Source: Brochothrix campestris FSL F6-1037 (GTDB taxonomy: Bacteria; Bacillota; Bacilli; Lactobacillales; Listeriaceae). Taken from it: a stretch of 64,000 nt of DNA. How positions within the stretch are numbered: position 1 is the first letter of the stretch; the number at the start of each line of letters is the position of its first letter. A program made the translations under genes and the position numbers. This document shows positions 18,092-27,627 of the stretch, piece by piece. The notes under the pieces are model-generated. The model made no database searches. It had not been told where the DNA came from and worked only from the letters and a program-made list of their open reading frames with translations. Where the stretch lies: positions 38,122 to 102,121 of the forward strand of contig NZ_AODH01000001.1 in the NCBI RefSeq assembly GCF_000525915.1, written 5' to 3'.

Positions 18092-20171
18092 TTATTTTTG
18101 TTCTTCTTCTTTATAATCACAAGCTGTACAGGTAATTTGGTTCCCTTTTTTGAGTTTTTTTACGACCAACGTGTGTTTGTCACATTTTGGACAAGGGCGT
18201 TCAATCGGACGATCCCAACTCACATACTCACACTCTGGGTATTTATCACAGCCATAAAACAGGCGGTTTTTCTTACTTTTACGTTCGATTACATGACCTT
18301 CTTTACAGTCTGGACACATCACACCGATTTCTTTGACAATCGCCTTCGTGTTGCGACAATCGGGGAACCCACTGCAGGCCATAAATTTACCATAACGGCC
18401 CATTTTAATGACCATTGGTTTGCCACATAGTTCGCAGTCAATGCCTGCTGGTTCATCTTCAATAACAATTTTTTCCATCTCGGCTTCAGCTTTTTGCACT
18501 TCTTTTTCGAACGGACGATAAAATTCATCGATAACTTTCTTCCATTCCATCTTACCGTGCTCGACCGCATCGAGTTTTTCCTCCATATTGGCTGTAAACG
18601 TCACATCGATAATTTCAGGGAAATATTCTGCCACCAATGCATAGACTATCTCGCCCAGTTCTGTCGGCATAAACCGTTTGTTATCAAGCGTCACATAGTT
18701 TCGGCGCTGAATCGTATCGAGGGTTGGTGCATAGGTTGATGGGCGACCAATCCCGATTTCTTCCAACGTTTTAACAAGTCGCGCTTCAGTGAATCGTGGT
18801 GGTGGCTGTGTGAAATGCTGACGCGGATCAACATTTAGCGACTGCACCGTATCACCGGTTGTCATATCCGGTAAAATATTTTCTTTTTCATCGCTGCCAT
18901 CATCGGTGCCTTCAACATATACTTTCATAAAACCGTTAAACTTGATTTTCGAGCCGTTTGCACGGAAATTAACGTTGTTATTCGATAAATCAACACGCAT
19001 CGTATCCAATACCGCCGGTGCCATTTGACTGGCAATGAACCGTTCCCAAATCAACTTATATAAACGAAATTGATCACGCGATAAATATTTTTTAATATCA
19101 GCCGGCGCCTTGTCGAGTCGTGAGGGACGAACAGCCTCATGGGCATCTTGAGCGCCTTTTTTTATTTTTATCTTTACGGTCTGCTGTTCGAAGATACTCA
19201 GCACCGTATGTTTCACCAATATAGTCTTTCGCTGCGGCAACTGCCGTTTCAGATATACGTGTCGAATCGGTACGCATATATGTAATGAGCCCGACAGTCC
19301 CTGCACGACCAATTGCAATTCCTTCGTACAACTGTTGGGCAATCATCATTGTTTTTCGTGTTTTAAAATTCAGTTTACGAGCCGCCTCTTGTTGTAAAGA
19401 AGAGGTCGTAAACGGTGCTGCTGGATTTCGTTTACGTTCTTTTTTCGTTACCTTATCGACGGTAAAATCTTTCCCGTTCAGCTGCTCAACGACAGCCTTA
19501 ACCGATTCACTTGTCGGTAAATCAGTTTTTTTACCATTTACACCGTAAAAGTTAGCTTGAAATTGTTTCTTGCCTTTAATAAACTGACCATCAATGCTCC
19601 AGTATTCTTCAGGCGTAAACGAATTCACTTCTTTTTCGCGTTCAATGATTAATTTCAAGGCGATTGATTGCACACGGCCAGCACTTAAGCCTTTTTTGAC
19701 CTTCTTCCAGAGAACCGGACTAATGTTATAGCCGACTAAACGATCGAGAATACGTCGTGCTTGTTGCGCATCAACTAAATCCATATCTAATTTACGTGGA
19801 TGTTTAAACGAATCTTTCACCGCATCGCGGGTGATTTCGTTAAAAACAACACGGAGGTCGTCATTCAAGTCTAAATTCAAACTATTAGCTAAATGCCAAG
19901 CAATTGCTTCCCCCTCGCGATCTGGATCGGCTGCGAGATAAACTTTTTTCATTTTTTTTGCTGCTTGTTTTAATTCTTTTAAAGTACTACCTTTACCACG
20001 GATGGTAATATAGCGTGGTTCATAATTATTTTCGGTATCAACACCCATTGTACTTTTTGGCAAATCACGTAAATGGCCCATCGACGCACGCACTTTATAC
20101 TTTTTACCTAAATATTTTTCGATTGTTTTCGCTTTTGCTGGTGACTCAACAATGACTAGATAATCAGCCAT
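18092..20171 (-). pseudogene. topA: DNA topoisomerase I, frame broken in an A-run (probably functional)
   Basis: TopA relaxes negatively supercoiled DNA through a 5'-phosphotyrosine link. The N-terminal piece (from ATG 20171) has the Toprim motifs [17 protein letters not shown] and DPDREGE, and the catalytic Tyr in [12 protein letters not shown]. The C-terminal piece continues at [13 protein letters not shown] and ends with three four-cysteine zinc ribbons. They join in a run of seven A on the coding strand (T-run 19157-19163). With six A the frame is continuous at about 692 residues, the normal length. Since topA is normally indispensable, a sequence error or frameshift bypass is more likely than a dead gene. 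Confidence 0.93.
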
Positions 20172-20250
20172 AGACTTTCAGTCCTCTCGTCTTTCACTTC
20201 CATTACATGTTAATGGTAAGGGTATATTTGGTGTTAAGTTAACATAACAT

Positions 20251-20279
20251 ACTATAATAGATATTCACTACAGTTACAA
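20251..20279 (-). promoter_or_regulatory. Candidate promoter of topA
   Basis: Minus-strand TTGTAA (20274-20279) and TATAGT (20251-20256), 17 bases apart, about 80 bases upstream of the start codon. Confidence 0.5.
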
Positions 20280-20419
20280 GCTTTTTAATGCGTATACAGT
20301 AGCATCTGTTCGAATTGTAACATGACAACGGTTTAAAATGAAAGCCATCCTCTTTTAAAAAAGCAGAAAAACATCTTTATAATAGAAGAAATAAGCATTA
20401 ATATTTACTGTGTTTTAAT

Positions 20420-21202
20420 TCAGCCTAGCGTTTCTAGAATATCGCCTGCCCGTAATACACTAAAAGCGCCATCTTGAATTAACTGATTGCAACCTTCGGC
20501 GTGTCGATTTAACGGTGAGCCAGGTGAGGCATAAATATTTTTACCTTCATTTAAAGCAAAATCCACAGTTGTTAAACTACCGCTTTTTAATGTTGCTTCT
20601 ACTACCCATACCCCTTGACTTAGAGCACTAATCAGTCGATTACGTTCGACAAATGTCCAACGACGAGCTACATTCGTTGGAGCATACTCGCTAATCACTA
20701 ATCCTTTGGTCAATACTTGCTCAAATAATCGTTGATTTGTTCGGGGATGAAAACGAAACATGCCACTACCGAGCACCGCGATTGCTGCCCCTTTCTCTCG
20801 TAGTGTAAGACGATGCGCCCATGCATCAATACCAAGCGCTAACCCACTTACGATAACAATTTCTGCGCTCATTAATGCGGTTATAATTGGCTTCATCACC
20901 GCTTCAGCAGATGATGAGCACTGTCGTGAACCGACAATTGCGATTATTTTCTTACTTAAAAAGGTTAAGTTCCCTACAGCATAAAAATAAAGTGGGGCAT
21001 CATGCATCGTTCGAAATGCGGCGGGATAAGCCATATCGGTTTCAGTAATAAAAACAATGCCCTCTGCTTTATAATCGAGCGCAAGCTTTGGTATCGCAAC
21101 CATTCTCGTAGCTGATAGTCTCGATAAGCTTTGCCGTAATCTTGTTCGTGACTGGAATTGATGCGACTGTTCAAATAACCATTTTTTTCGTTCCGTCCAC
21201 AA
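20420..21202 (-). CDS. dprA: DNA processing protein DprA/Smf
   Basis: DprA binds incoming single-stranded DNA and loads RecA during transformation. The 260-residue protein has the extended Rossmann fold with DAPLYFYAVGN, AIVGSRQCSS, VSGLALGIDAWAH, AVLGSGM, SEYAP and VVEATLKSGSLTT. It starts at TTG 21202 behind a strong AAGGAGGC. The N-terminal SAM-like region is short, and there is no C-terminal winged helix, so it is smaller than the usual 280-370 residues. The position between topA and rnhB matches Listeria. Confidence 0.92.
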   Translation of the reverse strand: MWTERKKWLFEQSHQFQSRTRLRQSLSRLSATRMVAIPKLALDYKAEGIVFITETDMAYPAAFRTMHDAPLYFYAVGNLTFLSKKIIAIVGSRQCSSSAEAVMKPIITALMSAEIVIVSGLALGIDAWAHRLTLREKGAAIAVLGSGMFRFHPRTNQRLFEQVLTKGLVISEYAPTNVARRWTFVERNRLISALSQGVWVVEATLKSGSLTTVDFALNEGKNIYASPGSPLNRHAEGCNQLIQDGAFSVLRAGDILETLG

Positions 21203-21274
21203 TAAAAACGCCTCCTTTTCTCTAGTGTAAAAGAAAAAGAGGCGAGAACTTTGATATTTATTGCCTAACGTTAC

Positions 21275-22051
21275 TTAACGAAGTACCTTTTTAACCGGTG
21301 AAAACGTTAAACGGTGAATCGGACACGCACCAAGCGATTCTAAACCTGCTAAATGCTTCGCAGTACCATAGCCAAAATTATGTTCGAAATCATACCCTGG
21401 ATAAGTAACCGCATAATCTGTCATCATTTGATCACGCACAACCTTCGCGACGATTGAAGCTGCTGCAATTGAAATGCTTTTTTGATCGCCTTTAATGAGC
21501 GATAATACAGCTGTTTCTTTATAGATCAACGGCATTGCATCGACCAAAACAGCCTCAGGTTGTACCTCAAGCTGGGCAAGGGCATCGAGCATTGCCACTT
21601 TTGAGGCCTCATAAATATTAATTTCATCAATGGTCTTTTCAGTGACAATACCGACACCAATCGCTAATGCTTCTGCTTTGATTGCCTCGTATAACGCCTG
21701 TTTTTTAGCAAAACTTAACTTTTTCGAGTCATCAATACCGATTAATTGTGTATTCTGTGGCAAAATAACAGCTGCAGCTACAACTGGACCTGCTAGCGGG
21801 CCACGACCCACCTCATCGACACCTGCAATCACCTGATAGTTTTTCACTTGAAACGCTCGTTCGTATGTCAACATTTCTTCACGTTTGGCAATGAGCTGTT
21901 GGGCTGCATCGAACCTGTTATACCATTGTTTTAAAGCGAGTTGTACACCTTTGCGTTCGTCTGCTTTTAATCTTTCGAGCAAGCTATCAGTCGGTTCTTT
22001 CACTGTTTGTAGCGCCTGTTTAATGGCAGCGATACTGTCACGATGGCTCAC
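21275..22051 (-). CDS. rnhB: Ribonuclease HII
   Basis: Removes ribonucleotides misincorporated in DNA and degrades RNA of RNA-DNA hybrids. Catalytic acids are in GVDEVGRGPLAGPVVAAAV, DDSKKLS, VDAMP and SIVAKVVRD. The N-terminal extension of about 80 residues is typical for Bacillota. The start is best placed at GTG 22051, 6 bases after GAGGTGG. The in-frame ATG at 22075 lacks such a site. The start lies inside the end of rbgA, so the two are translationally coupled. Confidence 0.96.
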   Translation of the reverse strand: MSHRDSIAAIKQALQTVKEPTDSLLERLKADERKGVQLALKQWYNRFDAAQQLIAKREEMLTYERAFQVKNYQVIAGVDEVGRGPLAGPVVAAAVILPQNTQLIGIDDSKKLSFAKKQALYEAIKAEALAIGVGIVTEKTIDEINIYEASKVAMLDALAQLEVQPEAVLVDAMPLIYKETAVLSLIKGDQKSISIAAASIVAKVVRDQMMTDYAVTYPGYDFEHNFGYGTAKHLAGLESLGACPIHRLTFSPVKKVLR

Positions 22052-22910
22052 TGGTTGCCACCTCTTCGTATTCATCGGGACGGTCTAATGTGACACGGCC
22101 CATTTTGAGCGCTCTGAAATCACGGACGAAATGTTCAGCTGCTCGGCTGTAGTCAATAAACTCTTCATCCATCAGTTGACGGTTTTTAGCGATACGTTCA
22201 AGCATTTCTTTGCCTGTTAACGGTTCTTCAGTTCCTAAATAATCGGTGAGGAACGTTGGATAAAAAGCACCCACATAATCGTAACCGTATTCTGCGACCT
22301 CAGTTAAGTCCAAAATATCATCTTTAATTGCACCGGTTAAAGCCAGACGGAAGCCGACATCGCTGTCTTCAAATTTCGGCCATAAAATACCAGGTGTATC
22401 TAATAAATCAAGTTCTTTACCGACTTTGATCCATTGTTGTGCCTTTGTTACGCCGGGACGGTTACCCGTCTGTGTGATGTTCTTTTTAACGAGGCGATTA
22501 ATTAACGTCGATTTACCGACATTTGGAATACCTAAAATCATCGCACGAATCGCACGCGGTTTCATCCCACGGAGACGGTTACGCTCGATTTTTTCACTCA
22601 TTTCAGCTTGAGCGGCCTTTGTTAACTTATGTAAGCCTTGCCCATCTTTTGAGTTAATAGCCACTGCACGAATGCCTTGTTTTTCGTAGTAAGCCAACCA
22701 TTTTTCAGTCATGCTCGGATCAGCCATATCGGCCTTATTTAAAATCAACACCCGACGCTTTTGATGAATAATTTCGTGCATCATCGGATTGGCTGAACTA
22801 ATTGGCAGACGAGCGTCTACCAACTCAAAAATAATATCGACTAACTTTAATTTTTCTGTCACTTGGCGACGTGCTTTAGCCATGTGCCCTGGGAACCATT
22901 GTATTGGCAT
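22038..22910 (-). CDS. rbgA: Ribosome biogenesis GTPase RbgA (YlqF)
   Basis: GTPase needed for late assembly of the 50S subunit. The 290-residue protein has the circularly permuted order: NKAD (G4) before GIPNVGKSTLINRL (G1), then DTPG (G3), and a C-terminal ANTAR-like helical domain. It starts MPIQWFPGHMAKA, the family hallmark, after AGGAGG. Lies between a signal peptidase gene and rnhB as in Listeria. Confidence 0.97.
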   Translation of the reverse strand: MPIQWFPGHMAKARRQVTEKLKLVDIIFELVDARLPISSANPMMHEIIHQKRRVLILNKADMADPSMTEKWLAYYEKQGIRAVAINSKDGQGLHKLTKAAQAEMSEKIERNRLRGMKPRAIRAMILGIPNVGKSTLINRLVKKNITQTGNRPGVTKAQQWIKVGKELDLLDTPGILWPKFEDSDVGFRLALTGAIKDDILDLTEVAEYGYDYVGAFYPTFLTDYLGTEEPLTGKEMLERIAKNRQLMDEEFIDYSRAAEHFVRDFRALKMGRVTLDRPDEYEEVATSEPS

Positions 22911-22919
22911 TTTTTCCTC

Positions 22920-23450
22920 CTATTTGATCGTTCTCATGTGATTGATTGGTAAATAGACATATTTGGCAACACCGATGATATGGTCGCTTGTCACTGTCCC
23001 AAAATAACGACTGTCGTTACTGTTGTCACGATTATCACCTAAGACATAATACGTATTATCATCAACCACAATATCATAATCACTCATGAACGTATCATTT
23101 TCATTTAATTTTTCGCGGTATTGTTGTAAGTATGGCTCGGCTTTAAGCTTACCATTAATATAAAGTTGGTCATTTTTATAGACCAGATGATCACCTGGCA
23201 TACCAATGACACGCTTGACGTACTGCTGTTTTTCGATGTTAAAGACAATTGTGTCAAATCGTTTGACATCACTCAAGCGATTAACTAACACGACTTCTCC
23301 CATTTTCAAGGTTGGCATCATCGAATAACCGTCAATTGTAACAGGAATAAACATAAAAAAACGGAGGATAAGGCAAATAAGCAACGCAATCAAACTTAAG
23401 CGTAACCATCTAACTATGCTATATTTCGAATCTCTTGATAACCGCTTCAT
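22920..23450 (-). CDS. lepB: Type I signal peptidase (SipZ position)
   Basis: Removes signal peptides from secreted preproteins at the outer face of the membrane. The 176-residue protein has one N-terminal membrane anchor (about residues 15-38), the nucleophile Ser in GYSMMPTL, the general-base Lys in YVKRVIGMPGD and the box-E motif GDNRDNSNDSRYFG. GAGGAGG precedes ATG 23450. It is the most diverged of the three signal peptidases here and lies directly before rbgA, which is the SipZ place in Listeria. Confidence 0.94.
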   Translation of the reverse strand: MKRLSRDSKYSIVRWLRLSLIALLICLILRFFMFIPVTIDGYSMMPTLKMGEVVLVNRLSDVKRFDTIVFNIEKQQYVKRVIGMPGDHLVYKNDQLYINGKLKAEPYLQQYREKLNENDTFMSDYDIVVDDNTYYVLGDNRDNSNDSRYFGTVTSDHIIGVAKYVYLPINHMRTIK

Positions 23451-23589
23451 TGCTAATCCTCCTCGCCAAGAGACAAGCAATCACCCTTAGCCTCATTCAT
23501 TATTAATCACGTGCTACACTCTAAAGACACCTTACTAATTATAGCATTATTCAACGCGTTTTAGATAGCAGTTATTTAAAGAACGTTAA

Positions 23590-23621
23590 CAAAAAACACC
23601 TCGTACGATGCACGAAGTGTT
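23590..23621 (-). terminator. Terminator after the second signal peptidase gene
   Basis: ACACCTCGT and ACGAAGTGT pair around seven bases; six T follow on the minus strand. Confidence 0.8.
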
Positions 23622-23647
23622 GATTATGTCTGCTATTCAGTCCTGAA

Positions 23648-24154
23648 TTATAAGTTTTTTTTACCCCATTTAATGACGACACCATCAATATCGCTTTCGT
23701 TAACAGCTCCAAAATAGCGACTATCATTACTCACGCGACGGTTATCTCCCATTAAAAAGTATTTGCCGGCTGGAATCTTCTCTACGACAAAATCAGGCGT
23801 TAAATTACCAGCTTCATTTGCCTTGAATTCATCGAGATACGGTTCTTCATATTTTTTATCATTAATATAAAGGGTGTCGTCTTTGAACTCAAGTTTGTCA
23901 CCAGGTAGACCAATCACTCGTTTAATGTATTCTTGCGACTTATTATCCGGTGCTGGAAAAACGACAATATCAAAACGATCTGCTGTTTTTAATTTATTAA
24001 TAAATAAATATTCACCCGAATAAAGCGTCGGATCCATTGAAGCGCCGTCGACTTTAACTGCTGCAAAGAGATAGGTTCGAACGACCATTGTAATTATCAG
24101 CGCTACAATAACAACTTTCAAAATGTCCCAAATAAAAGCACCTGCTTTTTTCAT
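23648..24154 (-). CDS. lepB: Type I signal peptidase, second copy
   Basis: 168 residues, N-terminal membrane anchor, DGASMDPTL with the catalytic Ser, YIKRVIGLPGDK with the catalytic Lys, and GDNRRVSNDSRYFG. Very similar to the next copy (24307-24810) over the whole length, so the two are tandem duplicates. Own ribosome site AAAAGGAGGA and a terminator after it. Corresponds to SipY by position. Confidence 0.95.
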   Translation of the reverse strand: MKKAGAFIWDILKVVIVALIITMVVRTYLFAAVKVDGASMDPTLYSGEYLFINKLKTADRFDIVVFPAPDNKSQEYIKRVIGLPGDKLEFKDDTLYINDKKYEEPYLDEFKANEAGNLTPDFVVEKIPAGKYFLMGDNRRVSNDSRYFGAVNESDIDGVVIKWGKKNL

Positions 24155-24306
24155 TGGCCATCCTCCTTTTTAATCAACTTACCTGTTTATTATAGCAAAT
24201 ACTCTTGTAATAATCGAACAAAAAGGAGCACTTTATCCACCTTTTTTTAATAAATTATTAGTTTAATATAAATATTTCACTCCGATGACGTTTAAGGTTT
24301 ATTTTT

Positions 24307-24810
24307 TTACGAACGAATCAACCAATTGAGTATCACACCTTCGATGTCCGTTTGCTCAACCGGACCAAAACGACGGCTATCATTGCTTATCCGCCGATTA
24401 TCGCCCATTAAAAAATAGCTATCCTCTGGCAGTTCATCAATGACGAAATCATCGGTCAATCTTCCGTTGACTTTCGCTTTAAACTCATCGAGGTACGGTT
24501 CTTGGTACGCTTTATCATTGATATAGAGCCTATCATCTTTATAAACAATTTTATCACCGGGCAGACCGATTACTCGCTTGATGTAATCCCCTTTACCCTC
24601 ATTTGGTGCCGGAAAGACGACAATGTCGAAACGATTAGCCGTTTTCAACTTGTTTAACGCTAAATATTGTCCGTCATGTAAGGTTGGATCCATTGAGGCA
24701 CCATCGACTTTAACAACGGCAAAAAGATACGTACGAATCACAAAGGTAAGTGCCAAGGCAATCACGACAATTTTAACTATTTCCAAGATCGATTTGACCG
24801 TCTTATTCAT
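24307..24810 (-). CDS. lepB: Type I signal peptidase, third copy
   Basis: 167 residues with a membrane anchor, DGASMDPTLHDGQ, YIKRVIGLPGDK and GDNRRISNDSRRFG. Start at ATG 24810, whose codon overlaps the end of the ROK kinase gene by eight bases (GTGGTGATC as ribosome site). Translation is probably coupled to the kinase. Corresponds to SipX by position. Why a sugar kinase and a signal peptidase share an operon is not obvious. Confidence 0.95.
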   Translation of the reverse strand: MNKTVKSILEIVKIVVIALALTFVIRTYLFAVVKVDGASMDPTLHDGQYLALNKLKTANRFDIVVFPAPNEGKGDYIKRVIGLPGDKIVYKDDRLYINDKAYQEPYLDEFKAKVNGRLTDDFVIDELPEDSYFLMGDNRRISNDSRRFGPVEQTDIEGVILNWLIRS

Positions 24811-25681
24811 CTGGATCACCACTTTCCAAGCGATACTGTGCGACTGCACCAATTAAATTTGCGTCGTTAAAATAACGACAGGGTTGAATATCAACCGTAA
24901 GACCGCTCGCGTTATTAGTTGTGATGAGTTGTTCAACCCCAGTGGTTAAACGGGCTATCAAACCCGGGCGTTTCGAAATAGCACCGCCAATTAAGACTCG
25001 CTCTGGGTCAAAGGCGGTGATTAAGTTAAATAAGCCTACGCTTGTTTGATGATAAAATCGTTCAACAAACGCTGTCGCTCGAACATCACCGATACTGGCT
25101 AAGTCAAACAGTTCTTTACCTGATGTGGATTGCTGACTACAAGCAGAATAGGCCCGAGCAAGGTTAACTGGACTTGCGAGTTGGCTCCATGTTTCGCCTG
25201 TCTCACTGTTTAAAATCATGAGACCAAATTCACCACCAAATAAATGTTTTCCTACATGCAATTGTTTGTTGGTCACTACTGCACCGCCGATGCCAGAACC
25301 TAAAATGACTAACAAACTATTGTTTACATCGTTTGCATTGCCCCGCCACACTTCAGCTAAAGCTGCGCAATTGGCGTCATTTTGTATCGTCACCGGTACA
25401 CCGAATAAGTTTGCAAGTTCAGCTTTAATCGTGAACCGATGAATGTAAGGTACCGCACTTAAGCCATAGATGACACCTTCTGCCGTATTAACGGCTCCAG
25501 GACAGCTGATTGCAACGCCTGTTATTCCGTTATACCGCTCTTTCAACACGAGGAAAAACGCTTTCATTTCTGACCAACTGCGATGCGTTGGTTCACTTTC
25601 AATTTCCCCTAAGCTATTAGCTTGCCATAGGCTGTATTTGATGGCTGAGCCACCGATGTCTATCGTTAATAGGTGTTTCAT
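24803..25681 (-). CDS. ROK-family sugar kinase (beta-glucoside kinase-like)
   Basis: A 292-residue ATP-dependent sugar kinase of the ROK family. The ATP site DIGGSAIKYSL is at residues 6-16, the sugar-binding and catalytic segment QNDANCAALAE is in the middle, followed by LVILGSGIGGAVV and GGEFGLM. The Cys-X-Cys zinc motif found in glucokinases is missing, and overall it is closer to BglK-type beta-glucoside kinases. Substrate is not decided by sequence alone. ATG 25681 follows GGAG by 8 bases. It overlaps the downstream signal peptidase gene. Confidence 0.85.
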   Translation of the reverse strand: MKHLLTIDIGGSAIKYSLWQANSLGEIESEPTHRSWSEMKAFFLVLKERYNGITGVAISCPGAVNTAEGVIYGLSAVPYIHRFTIKAELANLFGVPVTIQNDANCAALAEVWRGNANDVNNSLLVILGSGIGGAVVTNKQLHVGKHLFGGEFGLMILNSETGETWSQLASPVNLARAYSACSQQSTSGKELFDLASIGDVRATAFVERFYHQTSVGLFNLITAFDPERVLIGGAISKRPGLIARLTTGVEQLITTNNASGLTVDIQPCRYFNDANLIGAVAQYRLESGDPDE

Positions 25682-25762
25682 TTTATCCACTCCAACTCTT
25701 TAATTGTATTTAAACCATACCCTTTTTTTATAAATCGCCTACTTCGTTCAAAAAAATCACTC

Positions 25763-26617
25763 TTAAGTTTTTAAATTTATCGTCATTTTCTTGCTGAGCA
25801 ACAAAACTAGGCCGGTAAAAACGACACAAACACCGATTAAGACAGCTAATTCAACCATTGGTGTGGTCAGCTGTCCTTGCCACTCATACGCTACTCCTAA
25901 ATACGTTTTCAAGTAGACCGCTTCGTCTGACGGTAGCTTTGCCAATTTAGCATCCATTAAAACATGACGAAACAATGACGAAGCATAAGATAATGGATTA
26001 GCCTTAATCGCCCATTCAGCCACACCCGAGACATTGCCAATCGGAATATAAGCACCGGTAATAAAGCCTGCTAGCGCACCGAGAATACTCCCCACTGTCC
26101 GCAAGGTCGCCTCTGTTTGAATGAGGAGACAAATCACCAAACTGATAGCACTAGCACAAAGAGCTGTCAAGACCATCAAACCACATAATTTTCCGATTTC
26201 GCTCCCCGCAATGGTCATCCCATTGACTAAATAAAAATACCCATAACATACGACAAACACCGCGACTTGCATCAGTGTCGCAATCACCATCGCGCTCAAA
26301 AAATAACCGCTCAGCAACTGATAGCTTCGTAAATCAGTAATAGAAAAATCAACTAATTTATGACTCGTTTTATCTTTTATTAATTGGCCTAATGCCGAAA
26401 AAGATGTGGTTAAGGCCGTCACTGTTAAAATTGCACCGAGCAACCAACGGTCCAGTAACTCTGCCCCATTAGGGATAGACACAACGGTCGTCAACATGTT
26501 TTTTCGTAAAAACAACACATATAAAACGAATACAATTAACGCCCCCAATAAGGAGAAGAACACATTGGTTCTATTTTTAAAATACAACAGTAGATTTCGA
26601 TGCAATATTGCTGTCAT
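25763..26617 (-). CDS. ABC-2 type exporter permease
   Basis: A 284-residue membrane protein with six predicted segments and the architecture of ABC-2 permeases: cytoplasmic N-terminus, one segment near residue 20, and five more from about residue 55. Its ATG overlaps the stop of the ATPase gene (ATGA), so the two subunits are co-translated. Substrate unknown; such pairs often export drugs or antimicrobial peptides. Confidence 0.87.
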   Translation of the reverse strand: MTAILHRNLLLYFKNRTNVFFSLLGALIVFVLYVLFLRKNMLTTVVSIPNGAELLDRWLLGAILTVTALTTSFSALGQLIKDKTSHKLVDFSITDLRSYQLLSGYFLSAMVIATLMQVAVFVVCYGYFYLVNGMTIAGSEIGKLCGLMVLTALCASAISLVICLLIQTEATLRTVGSILGALAGFITGAYIPIGNVSGVAEWAIKANPLSYASSLFRHVLMDAKLAKLPSDEAVYLKTYLGVAYEWQGQLTTPMVELAVLIGVCVVFTGLVLLLSKKMTINLKT

Positions 26618-27505
26618 TGTTGCTCACCCCCTGTTAACTTAAGAAAAACGGCGGTCATATCCACGGGTTGATAACTAAAGTCCGTAATGAGGTCGTGATA
26701 AGTCGCTAACAGCGCCAGTGCTTCTTGCGGCGATTCAACGCGGATCCCAATCCCCTGATGCTCATCATGGCGGAGATTATCACGATATTCCGCCTGTATG
26801 CGCGTTGCATCTGTTAGCTGTAACCATAATGTTAAGCCGCCGTGTTTAGCTTTTAATGCTCGGGCTGACCCTTGTTCAACAATTCCACCCGCCTTTAACA
26901 CGTACACTTGATCCGCTTCGTTGGCTTCCTCGATATAATGGGTCGTTAAAAAAATCGCTAATTGTTGTGACGTTTTCAAATAGTTAAGGAGGTGCCAAAT
27001 TTCTGCTCGCGCTTGCACATCGAGACCTGCAGTCGGCTCATCTAAAAATAACACCTGTGGCTCATTAATAAGCGCCCGTGTAATATCGACCTTTCGTTTC
27101 ATTCCACCGGATAAGTTACCATACCGTTGTTCCGCATAAGCCGACACTCCCGTCTTGATCATCAATTGTTCGATGGTCTCCTTACTAACATTTGCGTACA
27201 TTTGTCCACGCAGGTACAAATTCACCCGTACCGTTAATTCTTCGTCTAAAATACTTTCTTGAAAGACGACACCGATGTTGAACTCTGTTTGTTTAAGCTG
27301 TGCAATGTCGTTCTCGTTATAGAGCACCCGGCCGCTCGTCGGTGTCAACGTTCCTATCATCATCCGAATCGTAGTCGATTTACCAGCCCCGTTCGTTCCT
27401 AAATAGGCAGTTAACTGTCCGCGTTCTAACGTCAAATCCAGTTGGTTGACAGCCCTTTTTTTCACCATAACGTTTCGTCAATTGCTCTGTGCGCATAATT
27501 ATCAT
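26614..27505 (-). pseudogene. ABC exporter ATPase, frame broken near the N-terminus
   Basis: The main part has Walker A GTNGAGKST, Q-loop VFQES, signature LSGGMKRK, Walker B VLFLDEPTAGLD and the H-loop His. The long frame begins only at the ATG at 27468, lacking the first strand. One base away, upstream, the missing lead-in is visible (MRTEQLTKRYGEK), starting at 27505 or 27496 behind GAGGGTG. The pieces join in a run of seven A on the coding strand (27456-27462). With six A the gene gives 296 residues, normal for this class. Works with the adjacent ABC-2 permease. Confidence 0.88.
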
Positions 27506-27569
27506 AAACACCCTCGCTTCTGTCTATCTGATACTCCCTATTAATTATACTTTAAATAGTCAGTTAGCA

Positions 27570-27616
27570 CTACAAAAAAAACGCCTAGACTTCACATCTC
27601 TGTGGAACCTAAGCGT
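27570..27616 (-). terminator. Terminator after the MFS transporter gene
   Basis: Imperfect long hairpin with AACGC..GCGTT ends and CACA..TGTG near the loop; eight T follow on the minus strand. Confidence 0.7.
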
Positions 27617-27627
27617 TGCTATGTTAT

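Noticed and set aside
20172..20419. Small RNA gene between topA and dprA
   Set aside because: A promoter for topA explains part of the sequence; no terminator hairpin with T-run defines an independent transcript.
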